DNA of 64,000 nt from Dichetophora obliterata (GCA_963920525.1 OY986438.1:181850888-181914887), one strand, 5' to 3'; positions 1-12,020 are shown, counted from the stretch's first letter. The notes: generated from the sequence alone by a model not told the origin. A program made the numbers and translations.

Positions 1-414
1 CATTTAGTTTTGTTATATATTTTTCAAATGTTGTTTTTATATTTCTAAAAAGATGAGGCACGCTAAGTGCGTTTGCAGTGCCACACAATGTAAGACTTAA
101 GCGTTTGAGCGCTCCAAAGAATCAAATGCAAATTTTGTAGTATAAATATTTTTTTATGATTCTAAATAAAAGTCGATTTCGGCAAAAGTTTTTCTTTATC
201 TTTGATAAATTCTGAGAAACAAGGACCAGGAATTGATACATTTTTATTATCTGCGAAAATGTTTAATATTTTACATTATTTTTTATCTTTGAAACTGTCC
301 TGTAAGAAAACGATTGAAAATTTTAAATGACGGTTTTCTTTTTCAGCACAATTAAGATATTATTTAGCAATTAATTGTTTTTCAATTATGAATTTATTTG
401 TCTGTTGAAGACAG
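1..414. other. AT-rich sequence, nothing recognised
   Basis: No coding potential, terminal inverted repeat or RNA-like fold was seen in this stretch. Confidence 0.4.
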
Positions 415-1184
415 TAGGCGCATTCCACAGAAAAGTCAACCGTGACCAAAAAATTAAAAATTTTAATTTAATAAGAGAAATAAGAGAAATATTTTAATTT
501 TATTAATTTAAGCAAGTTATATATAAACTCATTTACTATGATGATCACGTCGTCTGCACTGTTTCACAAATGCAGTTTTTATTGTTCGTAAATGTTTAGT
601 AAATGATTCGCAAACTTTTTTGTTGTAGTAAAAATAAAAGGTATTGGCTAAAGATAATGAAAAAATAGTTGATGCAAGGAAATAAAACTATGTTAATTTT
701 TTTTTAATTACTAAATTGCATAATTACATAACTACCTAATTATCCAAATAAACTACAACATTGTCAGTCTGTCAGGCACGTGACGTGATTTGTCTCCACG
801 TGACGATATGTAAATATAACATTAAAAAAAAACTGTGAACTTTATTTAAAATATTTTTACACCGAAAGCATATTTATGAGTCCAAAAAATTGTGTTTTAA
901 AATATCTCTTCCCCATATTAGTTACTTACGCTAAAAACTGTAATCGAACAAAACGATTTGCAATGTTGGTTGACTGGACCCGTCTGACACGTGACAGTAG
1001 ATGCCTTATTTTTTCTCTTCCATTTAATAACATTTCAAGAAAGTTTGAACGTACAATGAAGCAACAGAATGCTATCTATTTAATTAGACAAAAGAACTTC
1101 ACTTCCAATGTGTACGTTTTAAATTGGCTGTACAATAAACTAAAAAAATAGTTGAATTTGACTGTACGTGACCGCGGAATGCTC
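415..1184. repeat. Dispersed repeat R1, copy 1 (possible non-autonomous DNA element)
   Basis: Roughly 340 bases (about 420-760) recur in the same orientation at about 39046-39395, with many small indels. Both copies begin with a TTCCAC/TTCCAG...CCGTGACCAAAAA motif and share landmarks such as GATGATCA..CGTCTGCACTG and AAAG.TATTGGCTAAAGATAA. In this copy the outer sequences are weakly inverted: GCGCATTCCACAG at 418 against the complement of CGCGGAATGCTC at about 1171-1182. It could therefore be a MITE about 765 bp long. The ORF inside (876-1151) has no recognisable motif and I do not call it a gene. Confidence 0.5.
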
Positions 1185-2923
1185 AAGTAACTGAAAACCA
1201 GAAGCATTATTCTTAACGTATTTTAAAGTTTCAGCAAGATTTTAAAAATTCAAGAAAACTCAAGCAATGAATGAAGTACCAGACAATAATAATTGGTTAA
1301 TCTTCATTCCAACTATTTATATACAAATTTGTCCGCCAAACAAACATATGTTCTGGTCATATGTTAAAAAAAATTTTAGCTTAAAAAAAGTTAAAACAAA
1401 TAAGGAAACTTACTTAATACGTGATGGAAACGACAAAGAATTAAATATTACATTGATAATAGGTCTGTTCCAGTACTAACTTCAAGTATTTGTAATAGAA
1501 TGGAGAGTGACATTTTGCATGTTATTCTTCTCTCTCGTGTTTCAAAATATGCTGTAGAAGCGAAAAGAAATCTTCCGTAAGAAATGCATTGTATTTTTGA
1601 CAGCGAAAAGGTAGAGAATTTTTTTTCGTTGATTAGTACGCTGTTAACCGAAAAATCTTTTCAATCCAACCATGATTGGAGAGTTAAAATGTCAAATTTA
1701 TATGTCCGTACATTTAATTGGCGTGGAAATTTGACACTCAACAATAATGTTCAACTAATACATTCAACAAACAGATTATAGAAGTATGTATTAGTGTTAA
1801 GTCTACACCAAAATTTTGCGTGTAGAATTGCCCTGCAGTCCAAGGCATCGTGCATGAAAATTTCAGGATGATTTTTTAAAGAAGCTTTCTTCATGAGATA
1901 CATTTGTCGATAATTCTTTGACAAATCTATCTCGTTTTCGTTCATCGAAAACATAAAGTTCTTAAAAAATGCATGAATTTAGAACTCTTATAAGAGATTT
2001 TCGTCGATGAAATGTATAACTGAATCAGCGTGTTTCGTCAACGATGAAGAAAAATCGTGAACGATTCATTAAAGATTTCTTTAAGGCATAGACTACTGGG
2101 CAGATGCCTAAAAATTTTCGTTCTTACAGCATACTAAGCTTTAAGTAGAAAATTTTTTTAACATATGTTTTTTAATTAGTAGATTTTAACTACATCTTTG
2201 ATAGGAATGAATTTATATTTGTTTAGATTTTACTTAAAATTGAAATTTTATAATTAATGAAGTATTTCTTTTCTGACCTTAGTTTTTGCTATTATTATTT
2301 TGTACATTTACTTTATTTTACTGTATATTTGGGGCAGAACAACAATAAAATTTAGAATAAAAACGGAAACTTTATGGGGCAGAAGGGGGGCATTAAAGTA
2401 AATTTTTGTTTATATTATTTTTGTGATCATTTATATCAAACTATTTGCATTAAATTCACTGTAAAGTCATAAAAAAAATTTTGTTGACGTTCGGAAAACC
2501 CTATTTATCAATAATATATCTATTCAAAAAAATATATTTTGAAAAAATAAGCTAAATGCCCGTAAAAAGTTTACGGTTTAAATGTAATTTTATTGTTTTC
2601 TAATTTAGAATAAATTTAGCTCTGCGAGCAATATTTCGATGGCGCCGGCTCTAGATATATTACTACTTTGTTCATTTAGAATTAAAATAATTTTAAACAT
2701 TATCATGTCTTTTTTAACATATTATCGATATGCAATAATAAGACAATATATGATTAAAAAATATTAATTTCTGAGTGTTAAAAAAGTGCTTTTCTATGGT
2801 TCATTTCTTAACTCTTTTTCGATCAAAAAAAGGTTCGTTTTTGAGAGTACTTAGTCCAGCGAATGAGTTCAAAATAATTCATTTCTGAGTGTTGGAAAAA
2901 AACTTTTCAATGTATCTTTTTTT
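1185..2923. other. AT-rich spacer, nothing recognised
   Basis: Only short chance ORFs and homopolymer runs are visible. None carries a motif, and codon content simply follows the AT-rich background. Confidence 0.4.
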
Positions 2924-2925
2924 TA

Positions 2926-4212
2926 TTGGGGGTTGGAATTAATTTTAAAGGTTTTTTTTCGGTTTTTGAGCATTTATTTAGAAACAACGGTACAATGTAT
3001 ATTATTCAAAGTATTGTCCATCGTTAGCTACAACATTTTCCCATCTTTCTGGCAGCATATGGATTCCGCGCCGGAAGAACGATTCGTCTTTTGAGGCAAT
3101 CCACGAATCGACCCATTTTTTGGTATCCTCGTAAGAAGTGAAGCGCTGCTCAGCCAAGCCATGCGTCATCGATCTGAATAGGTGGTAGTCGGAAGGGGCT
3201 ATGTCTGGGCTATAAGGCGGGTGGGGTAGCACATCCCAATTCAGCGCCTCCAACGTTTCCTTGACGGTTCTTGCAACATGTGGCCGTGCGTTGTCATGTT
3301 GAAAAACCACTTTGTCGTGTCTTTTGGCATATTCCGGCCGTTTAACCTTTAATGCTCGGCTCAATTGCATCAATTGTTGTTGGTAGCGTTCCCCAGTGAT
3401 GGTTTCGTTAGGTTTTAGCAGCTCATAGTACACGACACCCTTCTGATCCCACCAAATACACAGCATAAGCTTGGCGCCATGAATATTCGGCTTGGCCCTC
3501 GATGTTGATGCATGGCCGGGTGGTCCCCACGATTTTTTTCGCTTAGGATTATCGTAATGGATCCACTTTTCATCGCCAGTGACAATACGATGCAAAAAAC
3601 TCTTCCTTTTATGCCGTTGAAGCAGTTGTTCGCACATGCAAAATCGCCGTTCAACGTCTCTCGGCTTCAACTGGTACGGCACCCAATTTCCTTGCTTTTG
3701 AATCATTCCCATGGCCTTCAAGCGTTTGCCGACCGTTGATAAGTCGACTCCCAATGATTCTGACAATTCTTGAAGGGTTTGACACGGGTCTTCATCGAGC
3801 AAAGCCTCCAATTCCTCATCTTCAAACTTTTTCGGCTGGCCCGGACGCTCTTTGTCTTCCGTATCAAAATCACCACTTTTAAACCGACGAAACCAGTACT
3901 CACAAGTAGAAATCGATGGAGCATAGTCCCCGTAAGCCTCAGTAAGCGTGCGTTGTGCTTCAACCGCTTTTTTCTTCAAATGGAAGCACAAAAGTAAACC
4001 TTCCCGCAAATTGCGTTTTGTTGGAACGAAAGTCGACATGTTCACAGAGAAAAAAATATATGTTGTTTACACTTCAGTGGAATGACACATACTAAAAAAT
4101 GAAGCTTAGACAATGTGCTTTGAAATGAATATAGTCACAGGTGTGCCCGATGCGATCTATTGATAGTTACGCCATCTCTTAGAAAACCTTTAAAACTAAT
4201 TCCAACCCCCAA
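2926..4212 (-). mobile_element. Complete mariner element, mauritiana type (DD34D)
   Basis: The element is 1287 bp, the usual mariner length. It is flanked by TA on both sides (2924-2925 and 4213-4214), the target duplication of this superfamily. The terminal inverted repeats begin TTGGGGGTTGGAATTA and match at 25 of the first 26 positions (one A/G difference). The transposase lies on the minus strand between the repeats. Both ends, both TA sites and an open transposase are present, so by sequence alone this copy looks autonomous and young compared with the other elements in the window. Confidence 0.95.
3002..4045 (-). CDS. mariner transposase, mauritiana-like, full length
   Basis: This 347-residue transposase would cut and paste its own element at TA sites in the nucleus. 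The N-terminal half carries the paired helix-turn-helix DNA-binding region (about residues 10-110). The linker motif reads WVPYQL at 121-126 (WVPHEL in the family). The catalytic triad is complete: D158 in TGDEKW, D251 in QHDNARPH and D286 in the YSPDIAPSD block, with 34 residues between the last two (DD34D). Length and spacing match the Mos1 protein (345 residues, from memory). No frameshift or internal stop is present. A second ATG two codons downstream gives MSTFVP, close to the usual mauritiana start, and may be the real initiator. Activity is not shown by sequence alone. Confidence 0.95.
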   Translation of the reverse strand: MNMSTFVPTKRNLREGLLLCFHLKKKAVEAQRTLTEAYGDYAPSISTCEYWFRRFKSGDFDTEDKERPGQPKKFEDEELEALLDEDPCQTLQELSESLGVDLSTVGKRLKAMGMIQKQGNWVPYQLKPRDVERRFCMCEQLLQRHKRKSFLHRIVTGDEKWIHYDNPKRKKSWGPPGHASTSRAKPNIHGAKLMLCIWWDQKGVVYYELLKPNETITGERYQQQLMQLSRALKVKRPEYAKRHDKVVFQHDNARPHVARTVKETLEALNWDVLPHPPYSPDIAPSDYHLFRSMTHGLAEQRFTSYEDTKKWVDSWIASKDESFFRRGIHMLPERWENVVANDGQYFE

Positions 4213-4214
4213 TA

Positions 4215-5736
4215 ACTTTTTTCCGAACAAAAAAAGTACAATTTATGATTGAAGAGAATGTCACGAGAAGCAATATTATAATTCAATACAAAATTGTATT
4301 GCATATCGTGTCTTTTTCATCGTTGGTGTGCTTCTTCGTGATATAGAATAATGCAGTTAGACTTTTTCAATAGTTTTTTTTTAATATATTTTCGTACAAA
4401 TCGTTCGTAACGCCAGTTTAGAAATTCCTATATACTTATCAGGAATATATGTTGCTTGAAATAGAAGTCCTGTTAAAATGTAAATCTTAGTACACTATTT
4501 TTTAGTAATTATTTGGAATATTTTAAAGTAAAAGGATAAAAATTAATGCATTCACGGAGTATATCGAAGAGTTTTTATTTAGTTTGTTTTTATTAAATTC
4601 GAAATAAGTATTTATTTATTAAAGTTCTTGGAGAAATCGTTAAATTTCATCATATTATTTTTCGATGGTTTTAGGCAACCATTTATAAATAATTTTTTGT
4701 TTGTGGTTTGAGATGTACATCATTTTCTTATATATATTGTATTTTTGGGAAAATTTTAAACTTATTTCGAGCTTTATAAATATTTTGGTAGTTGTATCTT
4801 CTGAAATACATTAAGTACTAAAGGATTAAGAAAACTTATAAAATCATAGTTGACACTATTAAAACTTGCAAATTGGTTAGAACTAATACAATAAAATAAT
4901 AATAATACAATACAAATATTAATTTTTGTGCTAAGTTTGAGACAACTCTACTGAGCCCCTTCCCAGTAGACTAAAAATATTTCTTTATATTTTGAAAGCC
5001 ACACTGATGTTTAACAAAACACAAAAACCAAATGAAAATACCTTCATCCTTTCAAAATGTACAGAATAACATGATGTTTCTTTCTTTCATAATTTTTTTT
5101 CAGAGTTATGTGTTTTCATAGACTAGCAATATAATGTACAGTAGCAGGTTCATTAAGCCCTAGCAGTACATTAGCAAATTTAATTCATCCATCTGAAAAT
5201 ATTATAATATTGCTTCAATAACTGAAAATGTGGTTAGAGTGAAGAAAGTCAGATTTGAAAAAACTTAAAACACTCTCACGACTTTAAAAATCAATATTTT
5301 CAAAAATGGTTAGCTTTGGAAGAAACTTCATTTAATTCTCCATAACGTGGTGTTTATTGTCCAGAAATATCTCGGTCCAAAAATGTACGAGGGGCGTTCA
5401 AAAAAAAAGTAACCTCTAAATTGTGACTGTGGCACCTTAAAACACCATGAAAGGTCATTCTAAGGTCAACATTGCTTATGAAAAAAATATTTGTCGTTTT
5501 CTTGTGCATAAAAATGTTTACGTAATGTAGTAGCGTAAAACTGTTATTTAACGAGTTATAGAGTAGTTAAGCCATGCACCATTTTTTGACCGTTTTTGGG
5601 TATAAAAGCTCCGGGGGCCTGGGTTTTTTCCACTACCGAAGTCTAGTTTTTTTTGCAAATCTTATTTTTTAGCCTCAATCTAACGGAAAGTGGACGGGGA
5701 GCGAAGAAAATCAGAAAAAAGCATATATGGGTGCTC

Positions 5737-5798
<62 letters not shown>

Positions 5799-6500
5799 TT
5801 TATTAAATTTTATTTTACTCTTTTACTTTACATAACACAAATATCTATTTAAAGTGATTCTTTGGCTTTGTTAATTGAAATTTAAGTGTTATAGTTAATT
5901 AGATGTGATAAATAAAAAGTGTTCTGTTTTTTTCGGATTGTATTTTTTTTTTATTCTAACTGAATTGTTTTCCCCTATTTTAAATCTGGCAATCCTATGT
6001 ATATGAAAGGGCCATAGACAAGTTAGAAGGGCCAAGTTAGAAGGAAGACAAGGGTTAGAAAGTAAAAATCTAATATATAAGCATTAAGGCTACAACGCAA
6101 CAGCGTAAAAAGTTGCAAATCACTTCAATTTTGAACTGAATTGGGACCTATGCTTTCAGATCATAGATAATATAAGGACTTCGGCATAGATTGCGACTTT
6201 ATGTAGTAGTTGTAGAAAAGATTTATTAATTTTTTTCATTTAATGCAATAAATAATATATCTAGGATACTAACTTACATCGAGTTGAGTATCAGAATAGT
6301 TATAAAATGAAAAAGTAACTGCATTCTAGCACACAAAAATAAATAACAGTAAAGAATAAGTGTGGGGTCGTAAAACTAAATGCTTCAATAAATAAAAGAT
6401 AAGATACACACATCATATGAAATTAAAGATAAAAATTTAATTGCCAAAAACTAGGGATAATTTAAGTTTAAAATTAGGTATATGAATTAAAATAAATTAA
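4215..6500. other. AT-rich spacer with one isolated mariner-like end
   Basis: No gene seen. At about 5389-5410 the sequence TACGAGGGGCGTTCAAAA resembles a mariner-type terminal repeat with a TA in front, but no matching inverted partner is found nearby, so it may be a solo end. The (AT)26 tract at 5741 is listed separately. Confidence 0.35.
5741..5792. repeat. (AT)26 microsatellite
   Basis: An uninterrupted run of AT dinucleotides. A short ORF reading through it is an artefact of the repeat. Confidence 0.9.
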
Positions 6501-6539
6501 TTGATGCAAAAATTAACAATATTTGTCAAAAAACACTTA

Positions 6540-7960
6540 GAGAAGCAGGAACATTCTTCAAAGTAAGTTTGAGCTCTTGTCTATGTCGAACAAACATTAC
6601 CACAAAAGTGAAATTTTACGCAATTGCTACTATGAAAATATAATTCTCCAAAGTTTAAGTCTTTGTCTACAGCATTAAGGAACATAATTCTCGTTTTGTC
6701 ACTAATAACTAACCTATGTACTTTGAATCAAAGGCGCAAGATTTCAAGGTCATGATTAATATCCGCAACGAGATTTAAGGCAGAGCTCCTTCTAAAAGTA
6801 CAGGCCATATCATCCGCAAACGCATTTGTTATACTTTTAAAGTTTTAAGAGCAAAGAGAATTGATAAAGACCAGAAAAAGAATCGGATCAAGCACTGAAC
6901 CCTTAGGAACTCCTAATGAAATGTGCTTAGCACATAAGGGCTTATATAATCATTAATCATCACTTTTTGCTGTCAGTTATTTAGGTATGAACTAAACCAG
7001 TTATATATACAGACCTTAAAACCAAAATAATACAATTTATGTAGCAAAATCTTGTGGTCCACAGAATCAAATGCCTTGGTAATATCCACAAATAAAGCTA
7101 CAGTATTTTGTATGCTATTAAGACCCGAATATACACTTGAACAGAAATTCAGCAAGGTATCTTCAGTAGATAACCCAGATCTAAATCCAAATGGGAAATT
7201 GAGTTTTTTTTTCAATAAAATTGACAATTCTGATTTTCACGGCTTTTTCAAACACTTTAGAGAAGATTGGTAAAAGTGATAATGGTCTATAGTTGTTGAT
7301 ATTAGAACGGACATCTCTCTTATATAAAAGTATTACCTCAGCTATTTTCATCATGTTAGGAAATATACCTAATTCGACGCTTTTGTTGAACAGATGGCAT
7401 AAAACGTCACAGATGTTGAACGCAATTTTTTTACTAGAGTATTGGAAAAGCTATTTTGTGTAATTGAATTTGAATTTTTTTAAACACATAATGAATCTAT
7501 AAACCTCAAAAGATGAAATTGGCTGAAAGAAAAAACCATTAGGAAGACATGGCTCGAGTGAAAGACAATTACACTGTAAATTATCATTAGTGCACTCTGC
7601 TACAATTTCAGGGCCTATGGAAGAAAAATTTTGATTGAAACATTCAGCTAAATCTTTAGGACAATTAATAGTTTTATCAGCAAGTAACAAACTTTGTACT
7701 CTTTGATGATCACTGTTTTTATTAAGAATGCTTTTTACTATCTTCCATTCCTTTCTTATGTCACCTTTAACTTTATTGAATTCATAACAGTAGAAATTGT
7801 TTTTGCAGGACATAATATTTTCTGAAATATCTTTACACAACGTTTTATATGTAGTAGGAATTATAACATCGTTAGGTCTTTTTTTTCTTTTTAAAAAGTT
7901 CTATTTATAGCCATAATTTTTTTTAGTTTCCCAACCTTTTTCTTAACCATTGTTGAACGA
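6540..7960 (-). pseudogene. Decayed non-LTR retrotransposon (LINE) reverse transcriptase
   Basis: Read on the minus strand, the segments appear in the order of a LINE ORF2. First comes an endonuclease-RT linker (7451-7900, about 130 residues open). Next is an RT stretch reading NNYRPLSLLPIFSKVFEKA (around 7220-7300). Then FGFRSGLSTEDTL and ALFVDITKAFDSVDHK (6973-7227) give the first catalytic aspartate region. Then a GVPKGSVLDPILF block (about 6883-6915) and FADDMA (about 6802-6816) give the YxDD-type catalytic pair. Several frame changes and stops separate these pieces, so it cannot make a working protein. The motif wording is that of the CR1/Jockey group in general; I cannot place the clade. 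No clear 3' tail or target duplication was found. Confidence 0.85.
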
Positions 7961-8092
7961 GCTTCAACTCATAAGGCTCAGATTCATTATAAATTTGCAG
8001 CCATTTATAATGGAATTATTTAATTTTAGAAAATCAGTTTTTGGAAGAAAAACCGGAACAGTGGACGTTGAATAATTTGATGTGAATCATGT

Positions 8093-8200
8093 ATGTTCGG
8101 GCAGGGTTACGATGGTGCGGCTGTCATGAATGGTACTCTACTAGGAGCACAAGCGTATGTAGCGGAAAAAGAGCTACAGGATGCTGTTATTAAAGTTTAA
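8093..8200 (+). pseudogene. Small relic of a hAT-type (DUF4371/ZMYM-like) transposase
   Basis: An open stretch of 35 codons reads MFGQGYDGAAVMNGTLLGAQA, which matches the GQGYDGAANMSGK..GVQA motif I know from hAT-related DUF4371 proteins (recall, not searched). No other part of such a gene is recognisable either side, so this is a fragment only a few dozen codons long. Confidence 0.6.
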
Positions 8201-8205
8201 GACAT

Positions 8206-9084
8206 CGTAACCGAATTTCGAAATACCACAATGTCGCCATTTCAACTCGAATTTCAACTTATAAAAACAATAAAAACTTTTGATTTTCAAATTGCTATTA
8301 ACGTGCTCGCAGTTCCAACTAAATACATTTGTGGTCAAGATTGTCCATTCACATTCTTTGCTGTTTTTTCCCAAAAATTATAACTAGAACAGAAAAATTT
8401 AATAAGCGTATTAATCACTAGTTTAGTAACGTCAATTGAAATGTTTAACAGTTATATTATTACTTTGGTTATGTTGTTGAGTTACTATTTTAAAATATAT
8501 AAAACTACTATATAAATTAGTACTGAATTTTTTTTTAACGAAAATCAGAAATATTTTTCAAATTATTGAAATCATTTTAAATGATAAATATAGTTTTTTA
8601 AATTTGTCAAGTTCTTTTTTATTTTTGTGTTTGAAATGCCCAAATACAGGCACTTTGAGGATTTTTGAAAAAACGTCAAGTTTCAACAGCTATCACTATC
8701 CGAGCTTTGTTTTTTGTAATTGTTTTTTCACAAAATAGCTAAAGACTATGCTATAGCACACCGTTATGTCGTTTTTATTTTATTTTGCATTCTCGTATTT
8801 TCGGGGATTCTGGGACTTTGGTGTCTGTTCAAAGTAGGTTATTTCGACATTGTATGAAGTTGAAGAAAACTGAAAAAAGTCTAGTTTTTGTTGTGTGGAG
8901 CATTGATAAAAAATTGTAATGGTTTCAAAGTTATAGAGATTTCAAATTTAAAAATATGTTCTTTTGTGCAGTCACTAAAGAAATAGGCATTTTTGATAAG
9001 GTTTTTAAGCATTTTATAAAATGAACACTACAATAAAATATACATAAGAAATTTTCACAGAAATAATTATTTCACTAAACACGT
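8206..9084. other. AT-rich spacer, nothing recognised
   Basis: No feature identified. Short ORFs here lack any motif. Confidence 0.35.
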
Positions 9085-9237
9085 AAGGGGTCGTTCGTAA
9101 ACTACGTTACCGATTTTGAGTATTTTTTACCCCTCCCTCCCCCTCCGTTACATTTCGTAGTGCATTTCAAAACCCCTCCCCCCCTCCCTAAAGTAGCGTG
9201 ACATATGAAATAAAAAATAATTGATTTAAACATATTA

Positions 9238-9379
9238 GGGCAGTTCACGATCTTGTTGCATCGTTGCAAATGCAAAATAAACAAAAAGCATTGAAAAGCT
9301 TTTGCAACATATGCTTTTTGTTTTTGTAAAAGCTGTTTATTTTGCATAAACAACGATGCAACAAGATCGTGAACAGCCC
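9238..9379. mobile_element. 142-bp foldback MITE, GGGC ends
   Basis: The whole element folds on itself. The left arm GGGCAGTTCACGATCTTG is matched by the inverted CAAGATCGTGAACAGCCC on the right, and the pairing continues inwards over CATCGTTG and GCAAAATAAACA. TATTA flanks it on both sides (9233-9237 and 9380-9384), a likely 5-bp target duplication. GG(G)C ends suggest a Harbinger/Tourist-like origin, though a duplication of 5 rather than 3 bp is unusual. Confidence 0.8.
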
Positions 9380-9499
9380 TATTATATCATTTTACACAAT
9401 AGCACTCAGAAACTTCACTATGTAGTATTACTGACTATATAAATGTATATGATTATTTTAATTAACGGTACAATATAAAAAAATAATAATTATTTTAAT

Positions 9500-9632
9500 C
9501 ATCATTTAAAGTTGTTCCCTCTTCGCTCCAAGAGTCGATGATGAAGAATCCTCAACAAAGCTTTTAGTGTCTCAATCCCAGTGATTGAGAGCATCGACTC
9601 TTGGATCGAAGGTGAAATAGCTTTAAATGATG
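9500..9632. mobile_element. 133-bp foldback MITE
   Basis: CATCATTTAAAG at 9500 pairs with CTTTAAATGATG ending at 9632, and CCAAGAGTCGATG at about 9528-9540 pairs with CATCGACTCTTGG at 9592-9604. The arms are about 40 bp each. It has no coding content and lies only 120 bp from the preceding foldback. Confidence 0.7.
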
Positions 9633-9908
9633 AAAGCTATAAATAATTCTTCATCGGATTCTATGTTGACCCATTCAGGTTTATCCTGATTTCTTATGCA
9701 AAGAAATTCACATAGTCTTTGACAGATTTAAACGTTGTTTGTTTTCTTGTATGCTTAAAATCAGTGTACCTGCGCTGTTAAATGCATAAATTTATACATA
9801 TAATAAAACTGTAAAAAAATATGTACATTTAATGTTATTGGGAAATTTTTTCTGCGCTGAACATTTTGAAGGATGTGGATTCCAAAAGTGTAATTTTTAA
9901 CATTTATA

Positions 9909-9924
9909 TCTGTCTGTCTGTCTG
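9909..9924. repeat. (TCTG)4 microsatellite
   Basis: Short tandem run of a tetranucleotide in otherwise unremarkable sequence (9633-10058). Confidence 0.7.
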
Positions 9925-10058
9925 TGCGCGCATCACTTGAAAATTTCTGAATATTTTTTCCTTAAACATTACATTTGAGTTCCTTACGTCTCTGGTCGGG
10001 ACATAGGTAACTTTTTATCACTGAGTTCTTTTCACAATAACAGGTCTTTCATCTTTAA

Positions 10059-10748
10059 GGTCTCTATCCAGCTCTCAAGTAATTACTCCAGAAAAAAGTT
10101 ACTTAAGTTTCTTGAGTGTAAAAAAGTAGTAGACAAGTAATTTTGACGGCGAGAGTTTTGACAGTTCCAGCATTGTATCACTTTGTATTGAAAATTTAGG
10201 CTGATTTGTTTTCATCAAACATTGAAATAAATTTGTTGCTATAAATATTGAAATAATTCATTAAATGAGTAATGGCTGAATTGCAAAGGTAAGTAATAGA
10301 GAAAAGCGTTTGTTTACATTTTATTACATTTTGTTTACATGTTGGCAGACCGCTTCTTCCGGACAGCTTTCGACCGCTTCTCGGAAGACATCTGCCCCTC
10401 AAAATTGACTGCCTCTTCTTCTCCCTCCGTAGAAATGTTCTTGTGCATGTCTAAAATATTCTTTTATTAATTTTAAATCAATTAATCAATGATATCAATA
10501 AAATTATTTACCTTTGAATGTTGGTTGCAAAAATTTTACTTGAAGTAATAATATAACTTGCATATATTTCTTGACATTCACAGTGTTACCGTTGTCACTT
10601 ATCAATGAAAAAAAAGTAGTAAGAACAGAAAATTTTTCTTACGAGCTGGATTCTCTTTCAAGTAATTTTGACAAGGAAAAATTACTTTTCGATTACTTTT
10701 CAGATTTATGTATGAAAATAAGCTTTACTTGAGAGCTGGAAACAGGCC
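10059..10748. mobile_element. 690-bp MITE, GGYCT...CCAGCTCTCAAGTAA ends
   Basis: The terminal repeats run GGTCTCTATCCAGCTCTCAA (left) and, inverted, GGCCTGTTTCCAGCTCTCAA (right); the inner 15 bases are identical. TTTAA precedes the left end (10054-10058) and follows the right end (10749-10753), a probable 5-bp target duplication. AAGTAATTTTGAC occurs near both ends inside. There is no coding content. Confidence 0.75.
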
Positions 10749-10934
10749 TTTAATCTTAAAAAAAATGGAAAATGAAAACAATGAAAGTCGTGGAAGAGGA
10801 TAAAGTTAAGTTCTCCTGGGACTTAATCTAAGTAGCAACCTTGTATGGGATTCCCATATAAAACTTTATAAATTTAAAAATAAGCGCACTGTTGACACCA
10901 AGTTTTTCATATAAAAAAAATAAACTGGCCATTT

Positions 10935-11247
10935 CAGTCCTTAGAAGGACTTTGACCTAGCTTCTATTGATAAATTGTGTTGTGCGTTTTATTAAATGTT
11001 TGATCACAAATGACCGAAAACTGGACCTACGTTTTTTATGCCGACTCCGAACGGCTTATGTTCTCCAGAAGCTTTACATGGCAATTTTTACTCTCTGAGG
11101 TTTGCCATTGTATGCAGAGAGGTGACGATCGAACATAAAAATTAATTCAATTGAAAAAACTTTCTGTCTGAGCTGGAATTGAACCCGGGCTGCCGCTGTT
11201 CTTAGCTTAAGGGCAACGCACTCTACCCACTAGGCGACGGTCGCTAC
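10935..11247 (-). mobile_element. tRNA-derived SINE, family B, copy 1
   Basis: Read on the minus strand it starts with a tRNA-like head: A-box-like TAGTGGGTAGAGTGCG and B-box GGGTTCAATTCC. It continues through AGCTCAGACAGAAAG and a body with AATGGCAAACCTCAGAGAG, then GAGAACATAAGCCGTTCGG and AGTCGGC, then a TAGGTCC motif. The GCCGTTCGGAGTCGGC core is one I recall from abundant fly SINEs. The head cannot form a full tRNA acceptor stem, so it is a SINE promoter and not a tRNA gene. Confidence 0.8.
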
Positions 11248-11559
11248 AAGTTTTTCATATATATGTCTATAATCCATTCCCATTTGACATATATGACAAA
11301 AAGTAAAAATTATGCAAAATGAATTTTAATCGTTTTGTTTCTCATTCACACTCTTTACATCTTCATTGTATTTTAATTTTAATTCACCACTTTTTCATTT
11401 AATTCACTTTAAATTTAATGTATTGATGAAGGTTACGTCATTTAGATCGTCTCAGTATTTTTAAAAAATTGTAAAATTGTTTTTTACGTAAACAAATAAA
11501 GCAGTTTTCGGGCTACCACCACTTTATCCTAGCCATCAACTTTATGTGGTGGAGTTTAA

Positions 11560-11793
11560 AAATTTCTGATACTGCAAGTTTTTAAGAACATTAGAAGTAT
11601 AAACTATAATAATACACATCTAAATCAACATACTCACGCATTCGGTACTAGAAACCGAAATAACTTAGTTGTGGCGAGATGCAGTCGAAAGGTCACAAAG
11701 CAAAGCTACTTATGTGCAGGTCCTTGGGCCTATAATAATTTACCACGACAGATTAAAAATGATAGTGAGTTTAAAAATTTTCCGTATGCTTGA
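11560..11793 (+). pseudogene. C-terminal tail of a LINE ORF2
   Basis: A 78-codon open frame ends at the stop at 11791-11793. It reads HTHAFGTRNRNNLVVAR, then a CAGPWAYNNLPRQIKND block and EFKNF. This is the usual end of LINE ORF2 proteins (TRN..N..., P..YN.LP..IK, FK). The reverse transcriptase part is missing upstream. Helitron-like sequence begins directly after it. Confidence 0.75.
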
Positions 11794-12020
11794 CACCAAA
11801 AACATTCTCATATCTTGAAAACTAGAGAAAGTTCTTGCACAGTAAAGTTTTGAATAAATTTTTAATCTTATTTCAAAAATGGCCCGACAAATTTCTGTTT
11901 CCTCCAAAAACGATGCAAAAGCTGTTTTTGTCGTAAAAACAATAATAACTGAAATTTCATTTTGTATACCCTTTCATATGACGTATCATTTCAAAAAAGA
12001 ACTGTTTCTATTTGACACAA
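11794..12020 (+). repeat. Fragment related to the 61.6-kb Helitron
   Basis: GACA(C/T)CAAAAACATTC and TCATATCTTGAAAA, followed further on by TTTCATATGACGTA, match landmarks in the same order in the Helitron at 61572-63726. The match is patchy and has no recognisable end. Confidence 0.45.

Noticed and set aside
876..1151. 91-codon ORF inside repeat R1
   Set aside because: No motif, and the second copy of the repeat does not keep the frame.
3512..3997. ORFs on the plus strand across the mariner
   Set aside because: Antisense or frame shadows of the transposase.
11176..11247. tRNA gene (A and B boxes present)
   Set aside because: No acceptor stem pairing, and the sequence continues into a SINE body shared with other loci.
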